The notes below the pieces were generated by a model. The model was not told where the DNA came from. It worked only from the letters and a program-made list of their open reading frames with translations, and did no database searches. 64,000 nt of DNA from Leifsonia sp. Root4 (GTDB lineage Bacteria > Actinomycetota > Actinomycetes > Actinomycetales > Microbacteriaceae). Made by a program: the position numbers and the translations under genes. Each line of letters begins with the position of its first letter. Position 1 is the stretch's first letter. The stretch covers positions 124,001-188,000 of the forward strand of contig NZ_LMDN01000005.1 of assembly GCF_001425085.1 (NCBI RefSeq). The letters run 5' to 3'. This document shows, one piece after another, positions 19,407 through 28,097 of the stretch.

Positions 19407-19826
19407 TTACTCGGCGGGCGGACCCTCCTGGGCAGCCTGCTCGTCCATCCACATGATCTCCCAGATGTGGCCGTCCGGGTCGGCGTACGCGCGGCTGTAC
19501 ATGAAGCCCATGTCCTGCGCGTCGCGCGTTTCGGTGCCGCCTGCGGCGACCGCCTTGTCGACGTGGGCATCGACCTCGGCGCGGCTGGGTTCGTCGAGCG
19601 CGTTCAGCACCTGCACGCTGTTCTGCGCATCGATGAGCTCCTTCGTCGTGAACGTCTTGAAGAAGTCCGGCTTGAGCAGCATCGCGTAGATGGCATCACT
19701 GATCACCACGCAGATTGCGTTCTCATCGGAAAAGTTCTCGTTGATGCCGTAGCCGAGCGCGCTGTAGAAGTCGCGCGATCGCTGCAGGTCGTCAACGGCC
19801 AGGTTCACGAAGATCATGCTGGGCAT
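19407..19826 (-). CDS. VOC family protein (glyoxalase/bleomycin-resistance fold)
   Basis: 139 residues starting MPSMIFVNLAVDDLQRSRDFYSALGYG. The paired beta-alpha-beta-beta-beta modules and the C-terminal YADPDGHIWEIMWMDE are those of the PhnB/glyoxalase-like branch; the His and Glu of the last motif are candidate metal ligands. Acidic C-terminus. A purine-rich GAGAAAGCGAG lies upstream of the ATG. No substrate can be assigned. Convergent with the LLM gene and divergent from the APC permease. Confidence 0.85.
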   Translation of the reverse strand: MPSMIFVNLAVDDLQRSRDFYSALGYGINENFSDENAICVVISDAIYAMLLKPDFFKTFTTKELIDAQNSVQVLNALDEPSRAEVDAHVDKAVAAGGTETRDAQDMGFMYSRAYADPDGHIWEIMWMDEQAAQEGPPAE

Positions 19827-19951
19827 TGCTTGGCTCGCTTTCTCATGGAGTCGCCTGCGTGGGAGCAGGCGAGTCGAAACAGACTCAACGCTGCACTGCG
19901 GCCGCGGCATCCGCAAGCCCCCGTCTGTCGACCGCGGCGGGAGAGTCAAGA

Positions 19952-19964
19952 TATTCTCAGGTCT
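19952..19964 (+). promoter_or_regulatory. Leaderless promoter -10 of the APC permease gene
   Basis: TATTCT (19952-19957), seven bases, then ATG at 19965. Confidence 0.55.
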
Positions 19965-21476
19965 ATGTCCATATGGCGCACCAAGAGCATCGAGGCCTCG
20001 CTGGCCGACTCCCACCTCGAGCATCGCAGCCTCAAACGCTCGCTGGGAACGTTCGACCTGATGATCATGGGTGTGGCCGTCGCGGTCGGCGCGGGAATCT
20101 TCTCGGTCGGCGCCAAAGCGGCGGGCCAGTACGCCGGGCCCTCCGTGACCGTCGCCTTCGTGCTCGCCGCGATCACGTGCGCCCTCGCGATCATGTGCTA
20201 CGCCGAATTCGCCTCCACGATCCCCGTCGCGGGATCGGCATACACCTACACCTATGCGACGCTCGGCGAGCTGCTGGCCTGGATCATCGGATGGGATCTG
20301 ATCCTCGAGATGCTCACCGCCGGGGCTGTGATCGCCAAGTACTGGGGCATCTACCTCAGCAACGTGTTCGAACTCTGGAACTGGGACGTTCCGTCGACGA
20401 TCCCCGTGCTCGGCCTCGACGTCAGCTGGGGCGCGTTCATCATCGTGGCGATCTTCACCGCCTTGCTCGTGCTCGGAACCAAGCTCAGCTCGCGCGTCGG
20501 TGCGGTGTTCACGATCATCAAGGTCGCGATCGTGCTCTTCGTCATCGTGGTCGGAGCCTTCTTCATCAACCCCGCCAACTACACCCCGTTCATCCCGCCG
20601 AGCGTGCCGAGCGCGCCGGGGGAGGGTGACGCCTGGGCACAGTCGCTGTTCTCGTTCATGACCGGGGCCGCCCCCGCCCAGTACGGAATCTTCGGGCTCC
20701 TCGCCGGGGCATCCATCGTGTTCTTCGCCTTCATCGGTTTCGACGTCGTCGCCACCTCGGCCGAGGAGGTGAAGAACCCGCAGCGCACCCTGCCGCGCGG
20801 CATCTTCGGCGGCCTCGCCATCGTCAGCGTGCTCTACATCGGTGTCAGCCTCGTGCTGACCGGGATGGTTCCGTACACGGTGCTCGCGGATGCCGACGAC
20901 CCCAGCCTCGCGACCGCCTTCGTCGCGGTCGGCGCCGGGTGGGCGGCCCAGGTCATCTCCATCGGCATCCTCGCCGGCCTCACCACGGTGATCATGGTGC
21001 TGTTGCTCGGCCTGGCCCGCGTGCTCTTCGCCATGAGCCGCGACGGACTGCTGCCGCAATGGATGAGCCGCACCTCCGACAAGCGCCACACCCCGGCCCG
21101 TGTGCAGATCCTCGTCGGAGCGATGGTCGCGCTTCTGGCCGGGCTCACCGACGTGTCGGTGCTCGAGGAGATGATCAACATCGGAACGCTCTCCGCCTTC
21201 GTGCTGGTGAGCATCGCCGTCGTGGTGCTGCGCAAGAAGCGCCCCGATCTGCCGCGCGCATACAAGGTGCCGTGGTCGCCCGTGCTTCCGATCCTCTCCG
21301 CCGTGCTCTGCGTCTGGCTGATGCTCAACCTGACGACGCTCACCTGGGTGCGTTTCCTCGTCTGGCTCGCCCTCGGCCTCATCGTCTACTTCGGTTACAG
21401 CAAGCGGCATTCCCTGCTCGGCAAGCAGCAGGCAGCCGAGAAGGCCGCGGCCACGCAGCAACGCGCGAGCGAGTAG
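19965..21476 (+). CDS. Amino acid permease (APC superfamily)
   Basis: 503 residues with 12 predicted transmembrane segments. The first helix carries the APC substrate and sodium-site glycine motif VAVGAGIFSVGAKAAG (residues about 39-54); IGFDVVATSAEEVKNPQRTLPRGI is the conserved loop after helix 6, and the C-terminal part RAYKVPWSPVLPILS is typical of the cationic amino acid transporter branch. Imports amino acids by proton or exchange coupling; specificity is inferred only at family level. Ends in an Ala/Gln-rich cytoplasmic tail and a terminator hairpin. Confidence 0.9.
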   Translation: MSIWRTKSIEASLADSHLEHRSLKRSLGTFDLMIMGVAVAVGAGIFSVGAKAAGQYAGPSVTVAFVLAAITCALAIMCYAEFASTIPVAGSAYTYTYATLGELLAWIIGWDLILEMLTAGAVIAKYWGIYLSNVFELWNWDVPSTIPVLGLDVSWGAFIIVAIFTALLVLGTKLSSRVGAVFTIIKVAIVLFVIVVGAFFINPANYTPFIPPSVPSAPGEGDAWAQSLFSFMTGAAPAQYGIFGLLAGASIVFFAFIGFDVVATSAEEVKNPQRTLPRGIFGGLAIVSVLYIGVSLVLTGMVPYTVLADADDPSLATAFVAVGAGWAAQVISIGILAGLTTVIMVLLLGLARVLFAMSRDGLLPQWMSRTSDKRHTPARVQILVGAMVALLAGLTDVSVLEEMINIGTLSAFVLVSIAVVVLRKKRPDLPRAYKVPWSPVLPILSAVLCVWLMLNLTTLTWVRFLVWLALGLIVYFGYSKRHSLLGKQQAAEKAAATQQRASE

Positions 21477-21529
21477 TGTCTGAGCGCGGCCGGGGCAGTA
21501 TTTCCGGCCGCCATTGGGCCGTTGAGAAA

Positions 21530-21570
21530 CGGATGCCGGCGCGCGGGAATACCGCGGCGCCGGCATCCGT
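21530..21570 (+). terminator. Hairpin terminator after the APC permease
   Basis: CGGATGCCGGCGC and GCGCCGGCATCCG form a near-perfect stem with an inner GCGG/CCGC pairing. It uses the GGATGCC/GGCATCC heptamer in its stem. Confidence 0.7.
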
Positions 21571-21589
21571 TATCTCAACTACATGCAAA

Positions 21590-21601
21590 CGCATGGATCG
21601 A
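21590..21601. promoter_or_regulatory. Possible operator upstream of the CE1758-type gene
   Basis: ATGC-AAAC-GCAT, a small inverted repeat, lies about 40 bases before the ATG at 21643. It could bind a regulator; this is inference from position and symmetry only. Confidence 0.25.
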
Positions 21602-21642
21602 TTTGTACTCGCACCACGCGAGAGAAGGAGCGGGCGTTCGCC

Positions 21643-22806
21643 ATGCAGTTCGGACTCTTCACCGTCAGTGACATCACCCAGGACCCCACAACGGGCAAGA
21701 CCGCGAGTGAGAACGAGCGCATCAAGGCGACCGTCGCCATCGCCAAGCACGCCGAAGAAGTCGGACTCGACGTCTTCGCTCTCGGCGAGCACCACAACCC
21801 GCCCTTCTACTCCTCCTCGCCGACCACCACATTGGCCTCGATTGCCGCGCAGACCACGACCCTGACGCTCTCGACCGCGACCACCCTGATCACCACGAAC
21901 GACCCGGTGAAGATCGCGGAAGACTTCGCGATGCTGCAGCACCTGGCCGACGGTCGCGTCGACCTCACGCTCGGCCGTGGCAACACCGGCCCGGTCTACC
22001 CGTGGTTCGGCAAGGACATCCGTCAGGGCATCGAACTCGCGCTCGAGAACTACGCGCTGCTGCGCCGGCTCTGGCGCGAGGACTTCGTCGACTGGAGCGG
22101 CCAGTTCCGTACCCCGCTGCAGGGGTTCCAGTCCACGCCGCGCCCGCTGGATGACGTGCCACCGTTCGTCTGGCACGGCTCGATCCGCAGCCCCGAGATC
22201 GCCGAGCAGGCCGCCTTCTACGGCGACGGCTTCTTCGCCAACCACATCTTCTGGCCGGCATCCCACACGCAGAAGATGGTGGCGTTCTACCGCCAGCGCT
22301 TCGAACACCACGGCCACGGCACCGCCGACCAGGCGATCGTCGGTCTCGGCGGTCAGATCTTTATCGGCAAGACCTCGCAGGAGGCCAAGTCGGCCTTCCG
22401 CCCCTACTTCGACAACGCGCCGGTCTACGGTCACGGCCCGAGCCTCGAAGAGTTCACCAGCCAGACGCCTCTGGCCGTCGGCAGCCCGCAGGAGATCATC
22501 GACAAGACGCTGGGCTTCCGCGACTACGTGGGCGACTACCAGCGCCAGCTGTTCCTGATGGACCACGCCGGACTGCCGCTGAAGACCGTGCTCGAACAGC
22601 TCGACCTGCTCGGCAGTGAGGTGTTGCCCGTGCTGCGTGCCGAGTTCGCTGCCCGCCGTGCGCCGGGAGTGCCAGACGCTCCGACCCACGCCTCGCTGCT
22701 GGCCACCAAGAATGCAGCCAACAGCGCGGCACCGGATGCCGTGCCGGCCGCCTCCGGAGCCGCATTCGGCCTCGGCGCCTCCACCACAACCTCGACGGGA
22801 GCCTAG
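21643..22806 (+). CDS. CE1758 family FMN-dependent luciferase-like monooxygenase
   Basis: 387-residue luciferase-fold protein: MQFGLFTVSDITQDPTTG, LDVFALGEHHNPPFYSSSPTTTLASIAAQT, VDLTLGRGNTGPVYPWFGKD and IAEQAAFYGDGFFANHIFWP match the CE1758 group, always paired with a CE1759-type FMN reductase, as here. The enzyme should use FMNH2 supplied by that partner; the substrate is unknown. AGAAGGAG precedes the ATG at 21643. The C-terminal 50 residues are Ala/Thr/Ser-rich. Confidence 0.9.
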   Translation: MQFGLFTVSDITQDPTTGKTASENERIKATVAIAKHAEEVGLDVFALGEHHNPPFYSSSPTTTLASIAAQTTTLTLSTATTLITTNDPVKIAEDFAMLQHLADGRVDLTLGRGNTGPVYPWFGKDIRQGIELALENYALLRRLWREDFVDWSGQFRTPLQGFQSTPRPLDDVPPFVWHGSIRSPEIAEQAAFYGDGFFANHIFWPASHTQKMVAFYRQRFEHHGHGTADQAIVGLGGQIFIGKTSQEAKSAFRPYFDNAPVYGHGPSLEEFTSQTPLAVGSPQEIIDKTLGFRDYVGDYQRQLFLMDHAGLPLKTVLEQLDLLGSEVLPVLRAEFAARRAPGVPDAPTHASLLATKNAANSAAPDAVPAASGAAFGLGASTTTSTGA

Positions 22807-22808
22807 TC

Positions 22809-23435
22809 ATGACCGTTCGTAAACTGGCCGTCATCTCGGCCGGCCTCAGCCAGCCGTCGTCGACGCGCATGCTCGCAGACCACCTCGCAGCGGCAACGAG
22901 CTCGCGCCTGCGTGAGCAGGGCTTCGAGGTGGAGGTGACCACGGTCGAGCTGCGTGATGTCGCGAGCGACATCATGAACAACATGCTCACCGGCTTCCCG
23001 AGCCCCAAGCTCGAGGCCGTGATCGACGCCGTCACCGGCGCCGACGGCCTTATCGCCGTGACGCCGATCTTCACGACCAGCTACAGCGGGCTGTTCAAAT
23101 CGTTCTTCGACGTGATCGACAACCAGTCCCTCACCGACATGCCCGTGGTCATCGGTGCGACCGCCGGCACGCCGCGGCACTCGCTCGCCCTCGACTACGC
23201 GCTGCGCCCGATGTTCACCTATCTGCACGCGAACGTTGCCACGACCGGTGTGTTCGCCGCCACGGGTGACTGGGGCGAGAGCGCAGACTCGGTCAAGACG
23301 CTGCCGAACCGCATCGAGCGGGCGGCCGGCGAGCTGGCCGCGCTGATGCACGACTCCGACCGCTCCTCGCAGATCCGCGACCCGTTCGGGTTCGACTCGG
23401 TGATGAGCGGAGTGGGTGGCTTCCAACCCAGCTAG
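22809..23435 (+). CDS. CE1759 family FMN reductase
   Basis: NADPH-dependent FMN reductase of flavodoxin-like fold, 208 residues. LAVISAGLSQPSSTRMLADHL forms the FMN phosphate loop, and TPIFTTSYSGLFKSFFDVID and VVIGATAGTPRHSLALDYALRPMF are family signatures. Starts two bases after the stop of the luciferase-like gene, so the reductase and monooxygenase are co-expressed as a two-component system. Confidence 0.92.
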   Translation: MTVRKLAVISAGLSQPSSTRMLADHLAAATSSRLREQGFEVEVTTVELRDVASDIMNNMLTGFPSPKLEAVIDAVTGADGLIAVTPIFTTSYSGLFKSFFDVIDNQSLTDMPVVIGATAGTPRHSLALDYALRPMFTYLHANVATTGVFAATGDWGESADSVKTLPNRIERAAGELAALMHDSDRSSQIRDPFGFDSVMSGVGGFQPS

Positions 23436-23484
23436 ACACCACGGGATCCGTTGCCGCCAACGCGGTCTCGATCTGGCGCCCCGC

Positions 23485-24321
23485 TCACCGAACTGCGGAC
23501 AGCAGCTGGCGAGCGAGGCGCCAAGCGTCGTCGGAGGCTCCGAGCGTGACATTGCCGACCCGGTTGAGCTTCTTGCGCGCGAGGGACTTCTCGAGCGTCG
23601 TGGCGGGAAGGGCCAGGCCCGTCGCCGTGCTGGTCGCCTTCACTTCTGCTCGCCAGTTCTTCCACGCTTCCTTGCAGGACTTCCACGAATTGGCGACTCC
23701 CTGTGCGCCCTTGACGGTCGAGACTCCCTGTTTCGCCAGGTCAAGGACGTCATCGGTGCCGAGCAGCTCGGAGGCATCTTCGGCAAGCATGGACGCTTCG
23801 TAGACGGCGGTCGTGCAGAGCTTCAGTACGGTTGTGCGCAGGAATCCCAACACCACCGAGCCTGCGGCGTCCTCTACGCTCTTCGCGATGACGTCGGCTC
23901 GCCAGTATGCGACCGTCAGCAAGACATCGGGGGCGAAGGACCACCCGTAGAGGACGGGCTTGACCGCCAATGCTGAATGCGGGGCGACGAGCACGGTGTT
24001 GGACTCAATCTCAGCGACCCCGAGTCGGAAGAGCTCCTGCACCGGGCTCTCGTCGGTCCAATCGGGAATCGTCGTTTCGTAGCTTGTCCCCGGCGGCGCG
24101 TAGACGCGCCAGGCGACATCGGTGTTGTTCTCGACGTAGACGTAGTCGTCACCGGTGCTACATGTGATGAAATCCGGATCCTGGCCTGCAGGAAAATCGC
24201 CCGTGTAGTCTGCGAAAGAAAGCTCGGCGCACCGCTCCGTCGTGCCCCAAGCCGGTGCCGACACGGACGTGAGCGCTACCGCGAATCCTGCCCACATTGC
24301 GATGAGGGTCCGGGTGAGCAT
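23485..24321 (-). CDS. Secreted hypothetical protein
   Basis: 278 residues from the ATG at 24321 (GAGG five bases upstream). Residues 1-26 (MLTRTLIAMWAGFAVALTSV...APAWG) are a Sec signal peptide with an Ala-x-Gly/Ala-type cleavage region. The mature part has four cysteines (CAEL, ITCS, KLCTT, KSCKE), a first half of beta character (DYVYVENNTDVAWRVYAPPG) and a helical second half. I recognise no family. No neighbour points to a job; it lies downstream of a terminator on the same strand. Confidence 0.7.
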   Translation of the reverse strand: MLTRTLIAMWAGFAVALTSVSAPAWGTTERCAELSFADYTGDFPAGQDPDFITCSTGDDYVYVENNTDVAWRVYAPPGTSYETTIPDWTDESPVQELFRLGVAEIESNTVLVAPHSALAVKPVLYGWSFAPDVLLTVAYWRADVIAKSVEDAAGSVVLGFLRTTVLKLCTTAVYEASMLAEDASELLGTDDVLDLAKQGVSTVKGAQGVANSWKSCKEAWKNWRAEVKATSTATGLALPATTLEKSLARKKLNRVGNVTLGASDDAWRLARQLLSAVR

Positions 24322-24466
24322 GTGAACCTCGATTCTCAGCAGCCGCCCGTTCAAGCGGTGCTGATGCGCTGTCGCCCACAGCGTAGTGCGCGCGCTCCAG
24401 CCAGGGACCGGGGGTGTCCCCGATCCTGTCCAAGGGCCGCCGCCCGCTGCTCAGCGAGCCGAATGC

Positions 24467-24504
24467 ACGATGCCCCGCCCTCGAGATCGAGGGCGGGGCA
24501 TCGT
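24467..24504 (-). terminator. Strong hairpin terminator after the DUF5302 gene
   Basis: An 18-base perfect inverted repeat (24467-24484 / 24487-24504, core GATGCCCCGCCCTCGA) with a tight centre. It sits between two minus-strand genes. Confidence 0.8.
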
Positions 24505-24524
24505 TGTCGTGATGTGAGGCTGGA

Positions 24525-24716
24525 TCAGCCGCTCTTGCGGCGGAATTCGCGCTGGTGGGAGGCCGGGCCCTGGCTGCGGTTTGCCGCACCCTGACCGTCG
24601 AGGTGGGACTCGCCCTTACCCCGGCTGGCCGCCTTCTGCTTGCGCTCCAACGCCTCACGGAACTTGCGCTTGGTCTCTTCTGCCGCGCTGGTGGCGTTCT
24701 GTTCTTCGGAACTCAT
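24525..24716 (-). CDS. DUF5302 domain-containing small protein
   Basis: 63 residues, highly charged and Lys/Arg/Gln-rich: MSSEEQNATSAAEETKRKFREALERKQ is the conserved N-terminal helix of the actinobacterial DUF5302 family, and the C-terminus ends FRRKSG. Function unknown; composition suggests a nucleic-acid-associated or disordered protein. Start fixed by the conserved MSSEE and a -10-like hexamer six bases upstream. Confidence 0.83.
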   Translation of the reverse strand: MSSEEQNATSAAEETKRKFREALERKQKAASRGKGESHLDGQGAANRSQGPASHQREFRRKSG

Positions 24717-24728
24717 GTGCTCAGTCTG
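24717..24728 (-). promoter_or_regulatory. Possible leaderless promoter -10 of the DUF5302 gene
   Basis: On the minus strand CAGACT (24728-24723), six bases, then ATG at 24716. Confidence 0.45.
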
Positions 24729-24803
24729 CCACGCACTCGTGCGCGTTGGCCCCATTCGGCCGCTGGCGCACCGCGCAGTGACCCGGCTGCCGTTCCGCGG
24801 CCA

Positions 24804-26444
24804 TCACTGCCGGGCAGACCGTCTGGCGGCGGCGATCATCACGCTGCCGAGTAGCAACAGGGCGAGGACGGCCCCCGCGAGGGGCGCCGGATCGCTGCCC
24901 GTGCTGGCCAGCGCGGTCGTGGCGGGCGTGGGCGACGTGGTCGGTCCCGCCGGGGAACCGGCCGGCGTGGGCGTCGTCGGCGTGACGGGCGGCACTGTCG
25001 TGGGCGGGGCGGTGGGCGGCGTGGTCGCCGGTGGGATCGTCTCCTCGGGAGTCGGAGTCGGAGTCGGAGTCGGAGTCGGAGTCGGAGTCGGCGTGACGGC
25101 CGCGCCCGCACTGTTCTGCAGGCTGACCTCGACGGTCGACCCGGCCGCGATCGTGAGCGTCGCCGATGCGCCCAGCACACTCACGTCGCTGCCGCCGAAG
25201 ATCGGGGCTCCCCAGACGACTCCGGCCTGCGCCGCCGGCTCGCGCTCGCTCAGCGTGACGACGGTTCCGTCCGGCAGTTCCGAGACTCCGGCGCGCCCGC
25301 CCGCCCGCACCGTCAGAGAGCCAGTCACGATCTCCCCGTCGAGCGTGTAGCGGTAGTCGACGATGTACCCCGTCGACGCGTCAACGGATGCCGCGGCGGC
25401 CCCGTTCACGGTCTTGCTCACGGTGAAGCCGCCCAGGTCGGGGATCGGCGTTCCTCCGCCGTCGCCGCCGGCCTTCACGAACTCGACCGGCCACGACTGG
25501 AGCTGCGCATCGTTCGCCGTGAGGCTGTTCTCGAAGACGTCACCGGACTTCGCGTCATCCGGAAGCGTCGTCGTGTAGCTGAACGCGTACATCCGCTCGG
25601 CGTCGAAGACGGGACTGTTCACGGTGAAGGTGAACGAGTTGTTGGCGGGGTCATCGATCAGCGTGTACCCGCCTGGACCGGGGGAGAGCTCGGTGTAGTG
25701 CGGGCTGTTCCACTCGGACGCGAGGATCCACGATGCCCGGAACGAGTCGGCATCGAAGCGCAGGCGTGGATCGTAGCTGTCGGTGAGCACGACGGGTTCG
25801 GTGCCGTCACCGCGCAGGTCCTCGGCCGGGATGAAGATCTGCCAGGTCAGGCTGACCCCATCGCTGTTCAACCAGCCCCATTTGACGGGCTCCGTCGGCG
25901 CCGTTCCCGGCTCGCCGACTACGATCCCGCCTCCGGGCACGCTGACCGGGATCGTCACCCCGGTTCCGGAGACGAAGGTGAGGCTGCCGGAGGAGTCCTC
26001 CTCTGATGACTGGGCGAAGAAGTACAACGAGCCGGCGACGTCGCGGTGGGTCTCCACGTAGTCGTTGAGCGTGCAGGTGAAGGAGTTCTGGCCGACGACG
26101 CAGCTGCCGACCGCGATCTCATCCTCGTCCAGCAGATCGAAGGTCGATTCGAAGCCGATCACCGGGCCGGGGAAGGCCAGGCTGAAGGTGTCGCCCCGCT
26201 GGGCGCCCGGCGGGGCGCTCCACTCGGCGTTCACGGTGAACTGCTCCCAGACCTTCAGGGCGACAGTCGTATCGTGACTCTCAATACTGACGCTGCTGAT
26301 CGCATCGAGCTCGGCGGCCTGGGCGCTGCCGGCGACGGCGATCGCGGGCACCAGGCCGATGAGCGCGGCGAGTGCAACGGACACGCGGGCGGAACCGGCG
26401 CGGCGGCGCCGGCCCGCGCTGGGGGTGGACGGGGACGGGAGCAT
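24804..26444 (-). CDS. LAXTG-type cell-surface protein with DUF5979-like domain
   Basis: 546 residues. N-terminal signal peptide (Arg-rich then VALAALIGLVPAIAVAGSAQA), adhesin-like beta domains resembling the N2/N3 fold of Gram-positive surface proteins (residues about 45-330), a DUF5979-like beta domain (FTVSKTVNGAAAASVDASTGYIVDYRY...), a (TP)n linker and a C-terminal sorting signal LASTG, hydrophobic helix and RRSARQ. LAxTG is the motif of class E sortases; no sortase gene is in the window. RBS AAGGAG at the ATG 26444. Probably wall-anchored; ligand unknown. Confidence 0.83.
   Translation of the reverse strand: MLPSPSTPSAGRRRRAGSARVSVALAALIGLVPAIAVAGSAQAAELDAISSVSIESHDTTVALKVWEQFTVNAEWSAPPGAQRGDTFSLAFPGPVIGFESTFDLLDEDEIAVGSCVVGQNSFTCTLNDYVETHRDVAGSLYFFAQSSEEDSSGSLTFVSGTGVTIPVSVPGGGIVVGEPGTAPTEPVKWGWLNSDGVSLTWQIFIPAEDLRGDGTEPVVLTDSYDPRLRFDADSFRASWILASEWNSPHYTELSPGPGGYTLIDDPANNSFTFTVNSPVFDAERMYAFSYTTTLPDDAKSGDVFENSLTANDAQLQSWPVEFVKAGGDGGGTPIPDLGGFTVSKTVNGAAAASVDASTGYIVDYRYTLDGEIVTGSLTVRAGGRAGVSELPDGTVVTLSEREPAAQAGVVWGAPIFGGSDVSVLGASATLTIAAGSTVEVSLQNSAGAAVTPTPTPTPTPTPTPTPEETIPPATTPPTAPPTTVPPVTPTTPTPAGSPAGPTTSPTPATTALASTGSDPAPLAGAVLALLLLGSVMIAAARRSARQ
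25051..25090. repeat. GTCGGA hexanucleotide tandem repeat inside the surface-protein gene
   Basis: The unit GTCGGA repeats 6.7 times without a mismatch and encodes the Thr-Pro linker. Changes in unit number keep the frame and would only change linker length. Confidence 0.9.
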
Positions 26445-26680
26445 CGGGTTCTCCTTTGACAAGGGACAAGTTGAATCGGGCGAGCTCGGCACCGGAACGG
26501 GGTAAGCGTCTCGGTGTCTTCGCTCTCGGTGTCTTCACTGTGGAGACGCGCCAACGAGTGCTTCATGACGCGACGTCGGAAGATCCGTTGCGCGCCGCAA
26601 CGCGTACGGCGGAGTTCTGGCGCAGCTGTGCGCGTTCCGGGAGCGCGCCCTGAGCCATGTCGTGCCGGGGAATGTCGGCG

Positions 26681-26686
26681 TAGCAT
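26681..26686 (+). promoter_or_regulatory. Possible -10 of the FAD oxidase gene
   Basis: TAGCAT lies 38 bases before the ATG at 26724, allowing a 31-base leader with a GGAGG ribosome site. The 279 bases from 26445 otherwise contain only a short CTCGGTGTCTTC direct repeat (about 26511-26535). Confidence 0.35.
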
Positions 26687-26723
26687 CGCACGGTGAGGCA
26701 CTGCTCAGGCATGGAGGCCAGCC

Positions 26724-28055
26724 ATGAAATGGATCACTCCGGGCGTCGAAGAGTATGACGACTCGCGCGCCCTGTTCAATGCAATGATCGACAGCCGACC
26801 AGCGGTCATCGCCGCCTGTTCCGATCCCACCGACGTCGCCGAGGCGCTCGCGTGGGCCTCCGCGCACGGACTCCCCGTCGCGGTCAGGTCCGGCGGGCAC
26901 TCGGTCGCCGGCATGTCGACGATCGACGACGGACTCGTCATCGACGTGCGCCCAATGAAGGGCACCCTGGTCGACCCGGCCGCGCGCACCGCAACGGTCG
27001 GCGCCGGCCTCACCTGGGGTGAGTTCGACCGCGCAACACAGCAGCACGGACTCGCCACGACGGGCGGCCGCGTGTCGACAACGGGCGTGAGCGGGCTCAC
27101 CCTCGGAGGTGGATCCGGCTGGCTCGAACGTTCATACGGCCTGGCCTGCGACAGCCTCCTGGCGGTTGACCTCGTCACGGCCGGCGGCGAACGGGTGCAC
27201 GCCAGCGCAGAGGAGAACCCTGATCTGTTCTGGGCGCTGCACGGCGGTGGCGGCAACTTCGGCGTCGTGACCTCTCTCACTTTCGCGCTGCACGAGCTCG
27301 GGCCGCTCGTCCTGGCCGGCCTGATGCTGTGGCCGGAGAGCGAGGGGCGGGCGGTCACCCGCGCCTACCGCGACTTCGCCGTCGACGCCCCTGACGCGCT
27401 GGGGTCCGCCCTGATCTGCCTCACCGCTCCGCCGGAGGAGTTCGTCCCAGAACACCTCCGGGGCAAGCCCGCTGTCTCGGTCGGGCTCGTCTATGCCGGC
27501 CCCGTCGATGAGGGCATCGAGGTGATCCGGCCGCTGCGCGAACTGCGACCGGTGGTCGACCTCGTCGACGCGATGGGCTACGCCGACTTCCAGTGCATGG
27601 TCGATGACCCGCCTGGCCTGTACAACTACTGGACGGCCGACTACCACGATGCGTTCCCGGATGCCGCCATCGACGCCTTCCTCGAATCCGGGCACAATCG
27701 CCGATCCGAGAGCTCGCAGCAACTGCTCGTTCCATGGGGCGGCGCCATCGCGCGCGTCGCGGGCGGCGAGACACCGTTGGCCAATCGTAGTGCTCGCTGG
27801 GTTTCCCACCCTTTCGCGATGTGGGAAGGGCCGGAGGGCACGGAGGAGAACATCGCCTGGGCGCGTGAATTCCGGCGGAACATCGCTCCGCACACGAACG
27901 GCGGCGTCTACCTGAACTTCATCGGGAACGAGGGGCAGGATCGCATCCGCGCAGCGTTCGGCGAGGAGAACTACGCCCGTCTGGCGCGGATCAAGGGGGA
28001 GTTCGATCCCGGCAACGTCTTTCAGGGCAATCAGAACATCGTCCCGGCGGGCTGA
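26724..28055 (+). CDS. FAD-dependent oxidase of the berberine bridge enzyme (BBE) type
   Basis: 443 residues. FAD-binding p-cresol methylhydroxylase-type domain with AVRSGGHSVAG, where the histidine is the usual covalent FAD attachment site, then TTGVSGLTLGGGSGWLERSYG; the position that carries the second, Cys-linked bond in bicovalent enzymes is Ser here, so monocovalent linkage is expected. C-terminal BBE domain with GGVYLNFIGNEG and FDPGNVFQGNQNI. No signal peptide. Oxidises an alcohol, sugar or alkaloid-type substrate; unknown which. Confidence 0.9.
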   Translation: MKWITPGVEEYDDSRALFNAMIDSRPAVIAACSDPTDVAEALAWASAHGLPVAVRSGGHSVAGMSTIDDGLVIDVRPMKGTLVDPAARTATVGAGLTWGEFDRATQQHGLATTGGRVSTTGVSGLTLGGGSGWLERSYGLACDSLLAVDLVTAGGERVHASAEENPDLFWALHGGGGNFGVVTSLTFALHELGPLVLAGLMLWPESEGRAVTRAYRDFAVDAPDALGSALICLTAPPEEFVPEHLRGKPAVSVGLVYAGPVDEGIEVIRPLRELRPVVDLVDAMGYADFQCMVDDPPGLYNYWTADYHDAFPDAAIDAFLESGHNRRSESSQQLLVPWGGAIARVAGGETPLANRSARWVSHPFAMWEGPEGTEENIAWAREFRRNIAPHTNGGVYLNFIGNEGQDRIRAAFGEENYARLARIKGEFDPGNVFQGNQNIVPAG

Positions 28056-28097
28056 CCCCGGCGCCGCGGCATCCGGGGCCGACACAGGCCGCTCTGC

